In this document: in pieces, positions 41,961 through 54,447 of the stretch
Position numbering within the stretch: position 1 is the first letter of the stretch
Layout: the number at the start of each line of letters is the position of its first letter
Assembly: GCF_009834025.1 (NCBI RefSeq)
Contig: NZ_CP047156.1
Location: 1,860,001-1,924,000, forward strand
Direction: 5' to 3'
Source: Epidermidibacterium keratini
GTDB taxonomy: Bacteria > Actinomycetota > Actinomycetes > Mycobacteriales > Antricoccaceae
Length of the DNA stretch: 64,000 nt
Program-made: the position numbers and the translations under genes
Notes under the pieces: generated by a model
Database searches by the model: none
The model's input: only the letters and a program-made list of their open reading frames with translations
Told to the model about the DNA's origin: nothing

Positions 41961-43417
41961 TGGGACCTGTCCCTTCTCGAAGGTTCGCGGGCGATGGCGC
42001 AGATGAGCGCAGTGGCGAGGGCCGCGATTGCGCATGCGGCAAACGAAGCAGTCGCGAAGCCGTGCGCGGCTGCGTGCCGGGCACTGCCCAGCTCGGGGTC
42101 GAAGTCAGCAAAGAACAAGCCGCCGATCACGGCTACGCCGAGCGCCGCTCCGATTTGCTGGGCGGTCGATAGCAACCCGGAAGCCATTCCGGTGTCATCC
42201 GGTGCGACGCCGGCAAGTACGACGTTGAGCGCGGGGGTAATCACGAGGCCGCCACCGACGCTCTGCACCATGAGCAGCGGCACGAGCACCGCAATGCTCA
42301 TCTCCTGGACGGTCACCAGAACGAGTCCGGCGGCGGCGTACCCGATGCTGAGAATCGCGCCACCGATGAGCAGGACCGGCGTTCCGTAGCGCGGCACGAG
42401 GCGGCCGGCAAGCAAGCTGGAGGCAAAGAACATCCCAGCGGCGGGCACATAAACCAGCCCCGCGTCCAGGGCACTCAGGCCGAGCCCGTCCTGCAGCGAG
42501 ACCGAGAGGGCTAGGTAGTACGACGTGATCACCGCGTACAAGGCGACAACGAGAAGCAGCCCCAGCGTGAAGGTCGGCGCTGCAAAGAGCCGGAGGCGCA
42601 GGAGCGGATCGCCACCTCGCCGATCAACGGCCGCCTCGACCGCCACGAACCCGCCAAGCAGCAGGACACTGAGCGCGAACAATACGATCACCCACCGGGG
42701 CCAGCCGAGTTCTGGACCCTGGACCAGCGGATAGGTCAGCGACAACACCGCCATGCTCAGCACGACAGCGCCATAGAGATCGAGGCGGTGCACGGCGGAT
42801 GCGCGGAGCTCGGGCACAACGCGTCGAGTGAAAATGAGCAGGGCAATGCCAATGGGCAGGTTTACCGCAAAGATCGGCCGCCAGCTCGTGCCTAAGACAT
42901 CGGCGCCGACGAGTACGCCGCCCAGCAGCTGCCCCCCGATGGTTGCCATTGCAAGGACAACGCCAACCACGCCGAACACCCTCGAGCGGGCGACGCCTGG
43001 CACGACGAGTGAGACGACGGCGTACACCTGCGGCACGATCAGAGCCGCGCCGAGCCCCTGCGCGACGCGTGCAGCGATGAGCCCGGCGACAGAGGGACTC
43101 AAGGCACACAGCACCGAGGCCAGCGTGAAGAGCACTACGCCAAGGGTGAATACCCGTCGACGACCGACGATGTCGCCAATTCTGCCCGCGGTGATGAGTG
43201 CGACGGCGTAGCTGAGCTGATAACTGGCGAGTACCCATTGCACGTCGCTGGGCGCAGCGTGGAGGTCTTGCTGAATTGTCGGCGCGGCGACAATCACGAT
43301 GTACGAGTCGAGCGTGGCCATGAACAGCCCGGCGAGCAGGACCGAGACCGCCGGCCACGGCACTGGGGTGTTGTGCGACCGATCGACGATCGCGGCGTTG
43401 ACGCCTGTCTCGGACAT
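41957..43417 (-). CDS. DHA2-type MFS drug efflux transporter (14 TM)
   Basis: This 486-aa exporter has LAGLFMATLDSYIVIVAAPT in helix 1, ITAGRIGDIVGRRRVFTLG (motif A) and RVAQGLGAALIVPQVYAVV (motif C region), typical of EmrB/QacA-type 14-helix antiporters. It is transcribed from a promoter inside the TetR operator at 43431-43454, with GGAGGGG as ribosome site. Operon order: MFS, SGNH hydrolase, DinB protein. Confidence 0.92.
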   Translation of the reverse strand: MSETGVNAAIVDRSHNTPVPWPAVSVLLAGLFMATLDSYIVIVAAPTIQQDLHAAPSDVQWVLASYQLSYAVALITAGRIGDIVGRRRVFTLGVVLFTLASVLCALSPSVAGLIAARVAQGLGAALIVPQVYAVVSLVVPGVARSRVFGVVGVVLAMATIGGQLLGGVLVGADVLGTSWRPIFAVNLPIGIALLIFTRRVVPELRASAVHRLDLYGAVVLSMAVLSLTYPLVQGPELGWPRWVIVLFALSVLLLGGFVAVEAAVDRRGGDPLLRLRLFAAPTFTLGLLLVVALYAVITSYYLALSVSLQDGLGLSALDAGLVYVPAAGMFFASSLLAGRLVPRYGTPVLLIGGAILSIGYAAAGLVLVTVQEMSIAVLVPLLMVQSVGGGLVITPALNVVLAGVAPDDTGMASGLLSTAQQIGAALGVAVIGGLFFADFDPELGSARHAAAHGFATASFAACAIAALATALICAIAREPSRRDRSQ

Positions 43418-43430
43418 CGCCCCTCCAAAT

Positions 43431-43454
43431 AACTATACGGTCGTATGTATAGTT
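43431..43454. promoter_or_regulatory. Divergent TetR operator with symmetric -10 elements
   Basis: Perfect 8-bp arms AACTATAC / GTATAGTT are separated by GGTCGTAT; a nested repeat ATACG-GT-CGTAT overlaps. TATAGT (43448-43453) reads toward the TetR gene and its mirror (43432-43437) toward the MFS gene. One bound dimer would block both promoters. Confidence 0.82.
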
Positions 43455-43460
43455 GGTTGC

Positions 43461-44108
43461 GTGGAGAAACGCAAGCCATTCCAGTCGCCAACCGTCGCCG
43501 CTATGCTTCGGCCGGTGAACGCTGACGGCAATGACGGACGACGGCTGCGCGGCAATCGAACCCGCGGAATCGTTCTCGACGCCGCGGTGAATCTGGCCTC
43601 CGAAGATGGCCTGGAGCCACTGAGTTTCGGTCGCCTCGCGACGCAGACCGGGGTGAGCAAGGCCGGAGTGCAGGCGCTCTTTGGCACCAAGCAGGAGCTT
43701 CAGCTCGCGACGATCGCCCATGCGGCACGCGTTTTCGCCGCTGAAGTGATCGCACCGACCGACCGCCTCACACCAGGTGCGGAACGCCTCACTGGTCTCG
43801 TCGAACGATGGATCGAGTACGCCGAAACCCCGCTGTTTAGCGGCGGCTGTTTCTGGAGCGCGACCATGCCCGAGCAGGACAGTCATCCAGGGCCCGTGCG
43901 CGATGCGCTGGTGAGCCAACGCGACGCGTGGATCGGGTTGCTGGCGCGTGAACTGGCCGAGGCACGGTCATCGGCGACCGAGGATGGACAGCTCGCCGCC
44001 TTCCAGCTCAACGCCGTACTCAGCGCGGTGAACTCGGCCCTGCGACTGGGTGAGGCGAGCGCCAGCGATCGAGCCCGCGACACTGCCCGCCAGCTCATCA
44101 ACGCGTGA
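43461..44108 (+). CDS. TetR-family regulator, probably leaderless
   Basis: This 215-aa regulator has TRGIVLDAAVNLASEDGLEPLS, then GRLATQTGVSKAGVQALFGTKQEL at residues about 33-75. The C-terminal domain has LFSGGCFWSATMPE, typical of the TetR_C_6-like subgroup. The GTG at 43461 has no ribosome site and lies 7 nt after the TATAGT -10, so transcription would start at or one base before the start codon: a leaderless mRNA. ATG 43503 is an alternative. Confidence 0.82.
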   Translation: MEKRKPFQSPTVAAMLRPVNADGNDGRRLRGNRTRGIVLDAAVNLASEDGLEPLSFGRLATQTGVSKAGVQALFGTKQELQLATIAHAARVFAAEVIAPTDRLTPGAERLTGLVERWIEYAETPLFSGGCFWSATMPEQDSHPGPVRDALVSQRDAWIGLLARELAEARSSATEDGQLAAFQLNAVLSAVNSALRLGEASASDRARDTARQLINA

Positions 44109-44131
44109 CTGCAGGCTCGTCGCCCATTGCG

Positions 44132-44168
44132 CGTAGCGTTTCAGTCACCAGGTGACTGAAACGCTACG
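44132..44168. terminator. Near-perfect 37-bp palindrome between convergent TetR and tRNA-Ala
   Basis: Perfect 18-bp arms (44132-44149 / 44151-44168, core GTTTCAGTCACC / GGTGACTGAAAC) surround a single central A. It lies 23 bp past the TetR stop and faces the tRNA-Ala 3' end, so a bidirectional terminator is likely. The tiny loop and length are unusual; a protein-binding or cruciform role is possible. It is not related to the 59-bp elements. Confidence 0.6.
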
Positions 44169-44237
44169 TCTAAAGGGATCGGACAATCCGGACCAAATGA
44201 ACGGTCATCGGAACTGGTGTCAGGCACCGAAATTCGG

Positions 44238-44310
44238 TGGAGCCACGGGGAATCGAACCCCGGACCTCCTGCTTGCAAAGCAGGCGCTCTACCAATTGAG
44301 CTATGGCCCC
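44238..44310 (-). tRNA. tRNA-Ala (TGC)
   Basis: The 73-nt cloverleaf reads on the minus strand from GGGGCCATAGCTCAATTGGT; the anticodon loop CTTTGCAAG gives TGC, and the T-arm is GGGGTTCGATTCCCC. The acceptor stem GGGGCCA/TGGCTCC has one G-T pair. CCA is not fully encoded. It is the usual companion of tRNA-Ile downstream of gyrA in actinobacteria. Confidence 0.97.
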
Positions 44311-44341
44311 GTGCTACGCCTAACGCGCGCAGTACGTCGTA

Positions 44342-44476
44342 CTATTTCGCCGGCTTGGCATCCGGAGCGGTGGTCGCTTCCCGCCAGAGCTGCTGCTCGT
44401 TCTTTGCCGCAGCCTGCCGCCGGTATCCGGCGATCCCGGCCGCCGCTACCGCGGCAAGCAAGATCTTCTTCAACAC
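44342..44476 (-). CDS. DLW-39-like small protein (44 aa)
   Basis: A very short gene between tRNA-Ala and tRNA-Ile. It reads VLKKILLAAVAAAGIAGYRR, then QAAAKNEQQLWREATTAP and DAKPAK. Length, a Lys-rich start, one hydrophobic helix and the LW-x-EAT motif match the DLW-39 family found at this exact position after gyrA in actinobacteria; here the Asp of DLW is Gln. GTG start with AGGAGAG upstream. Function unknown. Confidence 0.88.
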   Translation of the reverse strand: MLKKILLAAVAAAGIAGYRRQAAAKNEQQLWREATTAPDAKPAK

Positions 44477-44507
44477 GGCGGCTCTCCTATCGATGAAGCC
44501 TGCGACG

Positions 44508-44581
44508 TGCGCCTGGGAAGAATCGAACTTCCGACCTCATCCTTATCAGGGATGCGCTCTAACCGACTGAGCTACAGGCGC
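44508..44581 (-). tRNA. tRNA-Ile (GAT)
   Basis: The 74-nt cloverleaf reads on the minus strand from GCGCCTGTAGCTCAGTCGGT; the anticodon stem-loop CATCCCTGATAAGGATG gives GAT. The T-arm is GGAAGTTCGATTCTTCC and the acceptor stem GCGCCTG/CAGGCGC is perfect. Confidence 0.97.
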
Positions 44582-44657
44582 GGGGTGCATCACCGCGCAG
44601 CGGCAACCGGAAAATAGTACAAGACCAGTGGCCGGCGCCGCCACGCGGGGTGAGCGA

Positions 44658-45397
44658 TCAGCCTCGCTCGGCGAGGGTGATCTCCAGTCCGCCGGCGAGG
44701 TCGGCGCACAGGTTATAGATATACGAGCCGATCGTCGCGAGCGCGGTGAAGAGCACGATGTTGATCGCGCCGATCAGCGCCGCGCCGCCGAAGATCAGCT
44801 TCGGGGTGACGATCGTGGTGGTCTGCCCACCGAGGTCGGTGAACATGCTGTCGATGGAGTCAAAGACGCCCATCCCGGACAGTACGCCGTAGAGGATCGC
44901 GACGGCGATCATCCATACGAAGAAGAACGCCACCGCGAGCACCAGCGACAGCTTCAGCGTCGACCACGGGTCGATGTGCCGGATCTGCAGCTTTGCGCGG
45001 CGCGGGTTACGGCCGCCGCCGCGGCGCTGCCGGGCCGACACGGTGCGTACGCCGGTGGAGGTCGAGGCAGAGCCGAGACCGACGGAGGTCGCCGGTCCCG
45101 GCGACGGCTCGGCGTCCAGGGCCGGCGAGGCGCCGGTGGTGCGCCCGGCACCCGAGCCGGCCGGATACAGCGATCCGGTCTCGGGCTCGGTCGCGATGCG
45201 GTTGGTGAACGACGACTTGTAGCGCGACAGCCCGGACGGGGCTGGCTCGGCCACGGTCGGCTCAGGGTCGGCCGCCGGCGAGCTAGCCGACGCGGGGGCC
45301 GACGAGGCCGACCCCTGCTCGGGCGCGCGGTCGGACGACTTGGTGCCGACGGGCGCCGACAGCCAGTCCTCGCCGGCGGAGCCCTTGTCGTTGCTCA

Positions 45398-45398
<1 letters not shown>
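44658..45398 (-). CDS. DUF3566 membrane protein downstream of gyrA
   Basis: This 246-aa protein has a roughly 130-residue Ser/Pro/Glu-rich cytoplasmic N-terminus. The DUF3566 domain follows, starting [18 protein letters not shown]-like (here [17 protein letters not shown]), with two membrane helices ([40 protein letters not shown]). It overlaps gyrA by one base (TAATG). The conserved gyrA-DUF3566 link is known in actinobacteria but its function is not. Confidence 0.92.
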
Positions 45399-47911
<2,513 letters not shown>

Positions 47912-47957
47912 GAGTTATCTCCGATATATCTGCAAAGAAGGCGTCGAGTACGACGAG

Positions 47958-49895
<1,938 letters not shown>

Positions 49896-50165
49896 GCGCA
49901 GGTGTGCCTTTCCGTGTCGTGTCGGTCGCCGAAGTGCGACCGGTCCGGATTGCCGTCCATCAGGCCGCACCCCAGTGAGGGTGGAGCGCTGAAAGTCGCT
50001 CAGTGACGCTCTGACGGAATATTTCGGGCAGGCGGACCTTCCAATTCTATGCCTGTTCGGTCCAGAAGCGGGGATTTGGGTCGGTGAAACTGTGGAAAAC
50101 GCCGTGATTTGCCCCAGGACGACGCTCGACATCCCGCGTTCACGTCGTACGGCGGGGCTCGTCGG
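49896..50165 (-). promoter_or_regulatory. gyrB leader/promoter region
   Basis: This 270-bp non-coding gap holds a minus-strand TAGAAT (-10-like, 50043-50048) and a DnaA-box variant TGTGGAAAA at 50091-50099, also found twice near dnaA. No riboswitch-like or terminator structure is visible. A long leader is common for supercoiling-regulated gyrB promoters. Confidence 0.4.
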
Positions 50166-50852
50166 TTAGGTGGCGGGGTCCCAGGCGCTGCTCGGGATGT
50201 CACCGGCGAGGGTGGTGAGGGTGCTCAGGTGTGCACCGAGGACATCGGCGTTGTGCGAGTCGACGCGGCAGATGCATAGCGAGCGGCCGGCGGTCCACAG
50301 CTCATCAAACGGCGGCTGCTCGATGAGGTAGCGCATCGACCGGGGCGAGATCAGCTGGTAGACGGTGCGCGCCGAATCAGAGAAGACCGAGTAGCGGTCG
50401 TTGAACTCGCCGGACTCCAGATTCACCTCGGGCGTCAGCGAGCTCACCGTCGCGCGCCAGGACTCCGGGTAGATGTGCACATAGGGCAGTACGCCGGGAA
50501 ACTGCATCGCGGTGAGGGCATATGGTCGCTGGTCGCCGCCGCGCGTGCGCGCCATGATCGTGCAGGCCAGGAAGTTCCAGAAGCCGGCCTGCCCGAGTAC
50601 GACGGGCCCGCTCGGCCAGTACTGCTCGGGGGCGAAGGCGCCGCCGTCGAAACGCATCGGCTGCCCGTCCGCTTCGGTCGGCAGGGCATTGGTGACCTGC
50701 CAGCCGTTGGTCCGCGCCATCTCTTCAATCGGCAGACCGTAGGACTGCTGAGCGAACTCCGGCATCTGGCTGTAGCCGTACTGACCGCCGCCATAGCCAC
50801 GACCCATCCGACGTCCTCGGCCGCCGTACCGGCGCCCGCCCCAGCCGAACAT
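50166..50852 (-). CDS. Hypothetical protein, paralogue of the next upstream gene
   Basis: This 228-aa protein begins with a Gly/Arg/Tyr-rich low-complexity segment (GRRYGGRGRRMGRGYGGGQY) and continues with a domain containing FNDRYSVFSDSARTVYQLIS and ISPRSMRYL. It ends FDELWTAGRSLCICRVDSHN, then ADVLGAHLSTLTTLA. The neighbour encodes the matching LDEIWTSGDHLLVG...SEDVLARHLGVLTRM. I recognise the FN-x-x-Y-V pattern from actinobacterial proteins of unknown function. It has no signal peptide or membrane helix. It lies 4 bp after its paralogue. Confidence 0.75.
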   Translation of the reverse strand: MFGWGGRRYGGRGRRMGRGYGGGQYGYSQMPEFAQQSYGLPIEEMARTNGWQVTNALPTEADGQPMRFDGGAFAPEQYWPSGPVVLGQAGFWNFLACTIMARTRGGDQRPYALTAMQFPGVLPYVHIYPESWRATVSSLTPEVNLESGEFNDRYSVFSDSARTVYQLISPRSMRYLIEQPPFDELWTAGRSLCICRVDSHNADVLGAHLSTLTTLAGDIPSSAWDPAT

Positions 50853-50856
50853 CCGA

Positions 50857-51627
50857 TCAGCCCGTCCCGCGCAGCGCCCGCAGCATCCGGGTCAGAACGC
50901 CGAGGTGGCGGGCGAGCACGTCTTCGCTGTGTGGGCCGGCGCTGCCGACAAGCAGGTGATCGCCACTGGTCCAGATCTCATCGAGGTCCGGGCCGGCGCA
51001 CAGCTCGGAGCGCACGTCGTCATCGAGCAGGTCAGTGAGGATCGCGAGCTCCTGCTCACCGTTGGGCGCGAGCAGCTTGAAGCGAGCATCAAAGATGGGA
51101 TCGACGGTCGGGTAGACGGCCATCTGACCTGAGCCCGCCGTACTGAAACGCGAGGGCAGGATCCGCAGCCGCGGCAGCTCGATCATCGTCGGGGACGCAG
51201 TCACGCAGTGCCCGACGGTGCGCCCAACCCGGCTGTCTTCGACCGCATCGAAGGCGATGAAGCTCCATTCGCCGGTCGGCAGCCCTTCGGCGCGGCGGTC
51301 GGCGAACGGGTCAAACCGGCCGCGCACGACATGACCGGCACGGAAACCGGCGTGCCGGAACGGCGCCGACTCCAGCAGCGCCTCGGCCTGCTCGTCGGAG
51401 TCGCTGACCTGCCACCCGAACTCCTGCGCGGCCTGCGCGAGCGCGCCCTGGTGTGTTTCGTCGAAGGTCATCGAGTAGGGCACGCCACTTCCGACGAACC
51501 GCGCGGTCCGGTTGCTGAAGATGCGGTCCTTCCAGGACCGTTTGGGCTGCTGCCCGGGGTCAGAGGCAGCGCCGTACTCGCCGTAGTCCTCGGGCTCGCC
51601 GGGTCGTCTCGGGTCGTTCTCAGCCAT
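50857..51627 (-). CDS. Hypothetical protein next to dciA, paralogue of the downstream gene
   Basis: This 256-aa soluble protein has an acidic/Pro-rich N-terminal 50 residues, then a domain with ALAQAAQEFGWQVSD, GEWSFIAFDAVEDSRVGRTV, FDARFKLLAPNGEQELAIL, and LDEIWTSGDHLLVGSAGPHS. The ATG at 51627 overlaps the dciA stop by 8 bp. A longer open frame exists, but its extra residues are Arg-rich shadow of dciA. The two adjacent paralogues suggest duplication and perhaps a heterodimer; function unknown. Confidence 0.75.
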   Translation of the reverse strand: MAENDPRRPGEPEDYGEYGAASDPGQQPKRSWKDRIFSNRTARFVGSGVPYSMTFDETHQGALAQAAQEFGWQVSDSDEQAEALLESAPFRHAGFRAGHVVRGRFDPFADRRAEGLPTGEWSFIAFDAVEDSRVGRTVGHCVTASPTMIELPRLRILPSRFSTAGSGQMAVYPTVDPIFDARFKLLAPNGEQELAILTDLLDDDVRSELCAGPDLDEIWTSGDHLLVGSAGPHSEDVLARHLGVLTRMLRALRGTG

Positions 51628-52165
51628 AGGTATCCCTCGGTCCGCGCCCGCGCACCGAGCGCGGGCCCTTCTTCCAGCTCGGCGCGGCCGGTCCGCGAAT
51701 CGTGATGGTGCGTACGACGTTAGGCCCGACCTTCTCATCGATTCGTTGGTGCAGCAGCCGTTTCATCAGGTTCAGCTGGGTTGCCCAGGACGTCGACGCG
51801 GCGTGGACGACGAGGTTGCCGTCTTGTAGCGAGGTGGGTGTCGTCTTGGCGGCGACGTCCTGCCCGACGATGCTGGCCCACTCGCTGAGCACCCGCCCGC
51901 GCTGCAGGTCAGCGGCCCATCCCTGGGTGCGCGAGATCTGGGTGAAGATGTCGCCGATCGGCTTGGGGTCGCGCACGGAGGGCCCGGCTCCGGACCACCG
52001 GCGCCGCTTTCGTGGCTGGTCGGTCTGCTTGGAGATTTTCGGCTGGGGCCTTATCTTGCGCGGATCGATGTCGCTGCGCGAGAGCTTGGCGAGGTTGGCA
52101 AACGCCGCGGCCGCCGGGTCGTCGTCGGCCGGCAGCGCCTGCTCGTGACCGTCCGCCGGGCTCAT
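51620..52165 (-). CDS. dciA: DciA-type replicative helicase loader (DUF721)
   Basis: This 181-aa protein has a disordered basic N-terminus and the DUF721/DciA domain at about 75-165: PIGDIFTQISRTQGWAADLQ, then LSEWASIVGQDVAAKTTPTS and TSWATQLNLMKRLLHQRID. DciA loads DnaB helicase in bacteria without DnaC. ATG 52165 has ATAGG nine bases upstream; the ATG at 52174 has the same AGG directly abutting, so it is less likely. It lies downstream of recF, as in mycobacteria. Confidence 0.92.
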   Translation of the reverse strand: MSPADGHEQALPADDDPAAAAFANLAKLSRSDIDPRKIRPQPKISKQTDQPRKRRRWSGAGPSVRDPKPIGDIFTQISRTQGWAADLQRGRVLSEWASIVGQDVAAKTTPTSLQDGNLVVHAASTSWATQLNLMKRLLHQRIDEKVGPNVVRTITIRGPAAPSWKKGPRSVRGRGPRDTYG

Positions 52166-52234
52166 GCGGCCCATCCTATCCGCGACGCCCGGTCACGGTG
52201 CTCGAGCAAACCCGAGGCCCACGTCTCAAGCCCG

Positions 52235-52293
52235 ACGCGCGGTGGGTTTTACCCCGCTCTGCGGCTGATAGCGGGGCATAACCCACCGCGCGT
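52235..52293. repeat. 59-bp palindromic element E (orphan)
   Basis: Twenty-four-bp arms (52235-52258 / 52270-52293, two mismatched pairs) flank an 11-nt centre CTGCGGCTGAT. Geometry equals elements C1, C2 and D. The arms share GCGGTGG and the final CGCT with them but differ elsewhere, and the differences are mirrored in the opposite arm. It lies between the recF stop and the dciA start. Confidence 0.82.
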
Positions 52294-52297
52294 GGGG

Positions 52298-53467
52298 TTA
52301 GGAGGCGATCGTGCCGGCGGTGACCCGATGGGTGGTGGCCTCAAGACCGTCGGGGACGTCGGCCTCGACCGCGGCGGTGATGATCGTCTGCTCGGCGGCC
52401 TTGGCCACCTCCGACAGATAGGCCCGGCGCTTGGCATCGAGCTCGGCAAACACGTCGTCCAGCAGCAAGATCGGTTCGGCGCCCTCAGCGCGCAGCAGCT
52501 CGTACGCCGCTAGCCGCAGCGCGAGCGCGATCGACCACGACTGCCCGTGACTGGCGTAGCCCTTGGCCGGGAAGTCATCGAGGCGCAGCAGCAGCTCGTC
52601 GCGGTGCGGCCCGACAAGGGTCATCCCGCGCTCGACCTCCTTCGCGCGCATGGCCGCCAGCCGGGTCCGCATCAGAGCGCTCAGCTCCTCGATGTCCGGT
52701 ACGCCGATCTCCTCCTCAGGCGCCTGCGGATCGTCGACGTCATCGGCGTCCGCGCGAACATCCTCAGCAAGGGTCCGGTATCGCATCGCGACGTCGTCGG
52801 CCGAGCCGGAGATCGCGGCGTACGCCGTCTGGAAGTGCGGGCTGAGATCGTGCACCAGCTCAAGGCGCCCATGCAGCAGCGCGGCGCCGTGCGCGATCAG
52901 GTGCTCGTCCCAGGCGTCCAACGTCGACAGATCACCGGACTTCCCTGCCCGTCGCGCCATTCCGGCGGTGCGCAGCAGCGCATTGCGCTGCGCCCGGACA
53001 CGCTCATAGTCGCTGCGTACGCCGGCGTACCGCGGGTAGCGCTGCACGAGCAGCTCATCGAGAAATCGCCGTCGGTCGCTGGGATCACCCTTCACCAGCG
53101 ACAGGTCTTCGGGGGCAAAGAGCACCGAGCGCACGATGCCGATGACGTCTTTGGTGCGACCCACGGGTGCCCGTCCGATGCGGGCGCGGTTGGCCTTGCC
53201 GGCGGTGATCTCCAGCTCGACGCTCAGCTCGCGGTCGTCGTTGAGCACGATGGCGCGGATGACCGCGCGCTCGGCGCCGCGCCGAATCAGCGGTTGGTCG
53301 CTGGCGACGCGGTGCGATCCCAGCGTCGACAGGTAGCCGATCGCCTCGACGATGTTGGTCTTGCCCTGACCGTTGGAGCCGACCAGCACCGTCGGTCCGG
53401 CCTGCAGCTCCAGCTCGGCCTGGGCATAGTTGCGGAAGTCGATGACCTGCAGACGCGACAGCCGCAC
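52298..53467 (-). CDS. recF: RecF recombination protein
   Basis: This 389-aa SMC-like ATPase loads RecA at gaps. It has the N-terminal LSRLQVIDFRNY, Walker A GSNGQGKTN at about 30-38, signature YASHGQSWSIALALRLA, and Walker B PILLLDDVFAELD. GTG 53467 has GGGGAAG upstream; the longer frame into gnd is a shadow. It is followed by palindrome E and dciA. Confidence 0.96.
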   Translation of the reverse strand: MRLSRLQVIDFRNYAQAELELQAGPTVLVGSNGQGKTNIVEAIGYLSTLGSHRVASDQPLIRRGAERAVIRAIVLNDDRELSVELEITAGKANRARIGRAPVGRTKDVIGIVRSVLFAPEDLSLVKGDPSDRRRFLDELLVQRYPRYAGVRSDYERVRAQRNALLRTAGMARRAGKSGDLSTLDAWDEHLIAHGAALLHGRLELVHDLSPHFQTAYAAISGSADDVAMRYRTLAEDVRADADDVDDPQAPEEEIGVPDIEELSALMRTRLAAMRAKEVERGMTLVGPHRDELLLRLDDFPAKGYASHGQSWSIALALRLAAYELLRAEGAEPILLLDDVFAELDAKRRAYLSEVAKAAEQTIITAAVEADVPDGLEATTHRVTAGTIAS

Positions 53468-53490
53468 CCGGAAGCTTCCCCTCGGTACAG

Positions 53491-54396
53491 CTAGCTGACG
53501 GGTACGTCGCCGGTCTCGCCGGCCTTGCCGACCGCGTGCCCGCCGAACTGGTTGCGCAGGGCCGCGATCACCTTCATCGCCGGCGACTCCTCCTGGCGCG
53601 AAGCGAAGCGCGCATAGAGCGCGGCGGTGATGACCGGCAGTGGTACGGCGTTGTCGATCGCGGCTTCGACGGTCCACCGGCCTTCGCCGGAGTCCTGGGC
53701 ATAGCCGCGCACCAGCGATAGTCCCGGATCCTGCTTGACCGCGTTGACCAGCAGATCCAGCAGCCAGGAGCGGACCACGGTGCCCTGCTGCCACGAGGCG
53801 AACGTCTCGTCGACGTTTTCCACCAGCGGCGAGGCCTGCAGCAGCTCGTAGCCTTCGGCGTACGCCTGCATCATGCCGTATTCGATGCCGTTGTGGACCA
53901 TCTTGGTGAAGTGTCCGGCGCCGACCGGGCCGGCATGCACAAACCCGAAATCGCCCTCGGGCTTGAGCGTCTGGAACAGCGGCATCGCGAGCTCGACGTT
54001 CTTGTCGTCACCGCCGCACATCAGCGCGTAGCCCTCGGTCAGGCCCCACACGCCACCGGAGACGCCGCAGTCGACGAACCCGATCTGCGACTTCGCGAGC
54101 TTCTCGGCGTGCGCCTGGTCGTCGGTGTACTTCGAGTTGCCACCGTCGATGACCAGATCGCCGGGCTCCAGCAGCTCGCCGAGCTGGTCGATGGTCTCCG
54201 ATGTCGGCGCACCGGCGGGCACCATCACCCAGACGACGCGCGGCGCCTGAAGCTGCTCGACCATCGCCTTGAGCGAGTCGGCCTGACGATCGCTGTCTGG
54301 CGAGCGGTCGTAGCCGATCACGTCGTGGCCGCCCTGGCGCAGACGCTGCGCCATGTTGCCGCCCATTTTGCCCAGTCCGACCAGTCCTACCTGCAT
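53491..54396 (-). CDS. gnd: 6-phosphogluconate dehydrogenase, decarboxylating (short form)
   Basis: This 301-aa enzyme of the oxidative pentose phosphate pathway makes ribulose-5-phosphate, CO2 and NAD(P)H. It has VGLVGLGKMGGNMAQRL (Rossmann), VIDGGNSKYTDD, VDCGVSGGVWGLTEGYALMC, HFTKMVHNGIEYGMMQAYAE (catalytic Lys) and SGEGRWTVEAAID. It is the roughly 300-aa type, shorter than the 470-aa GndA. ATG 54396 has AGGAG six bases upstream. Insertion of gnd between dnaN and recF is an actinobacterial trait. Confidence 0.96.
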   Translation of the reverse strand: MQVGLVGLGKMGGNMAQRLRQGGHDVIGYDRSPDSDRQADSLKAMVEQLQAPRVVWVMVPAGAPTSETIDQLGELLEPGDLVIDGGNSKYTDDQAHAEKLAKSQIGFVDCGVSGGVWGLTEGYALMCGGDDKNVELAMPLFQTLKPEGDFGFVHAGPVGAGHFTKMVHNGIEYGMMQAYAEGYELLQASPLVENVDETFASWQQGTVVRSWLLDLLVNAVKQDPGLSLVRGYAQDSGEGRWTVEAAIDNAVPLPVITAALYARFASRQEESPAMKVIAALRNQFGGHAVGKAGETGDVPVS

Positions 54397-54447
54397 CACT
54401 GACTCCTGCGTGTGAGTGTGGTTGCTTGCGGGGTACGCCGTCCGGGC

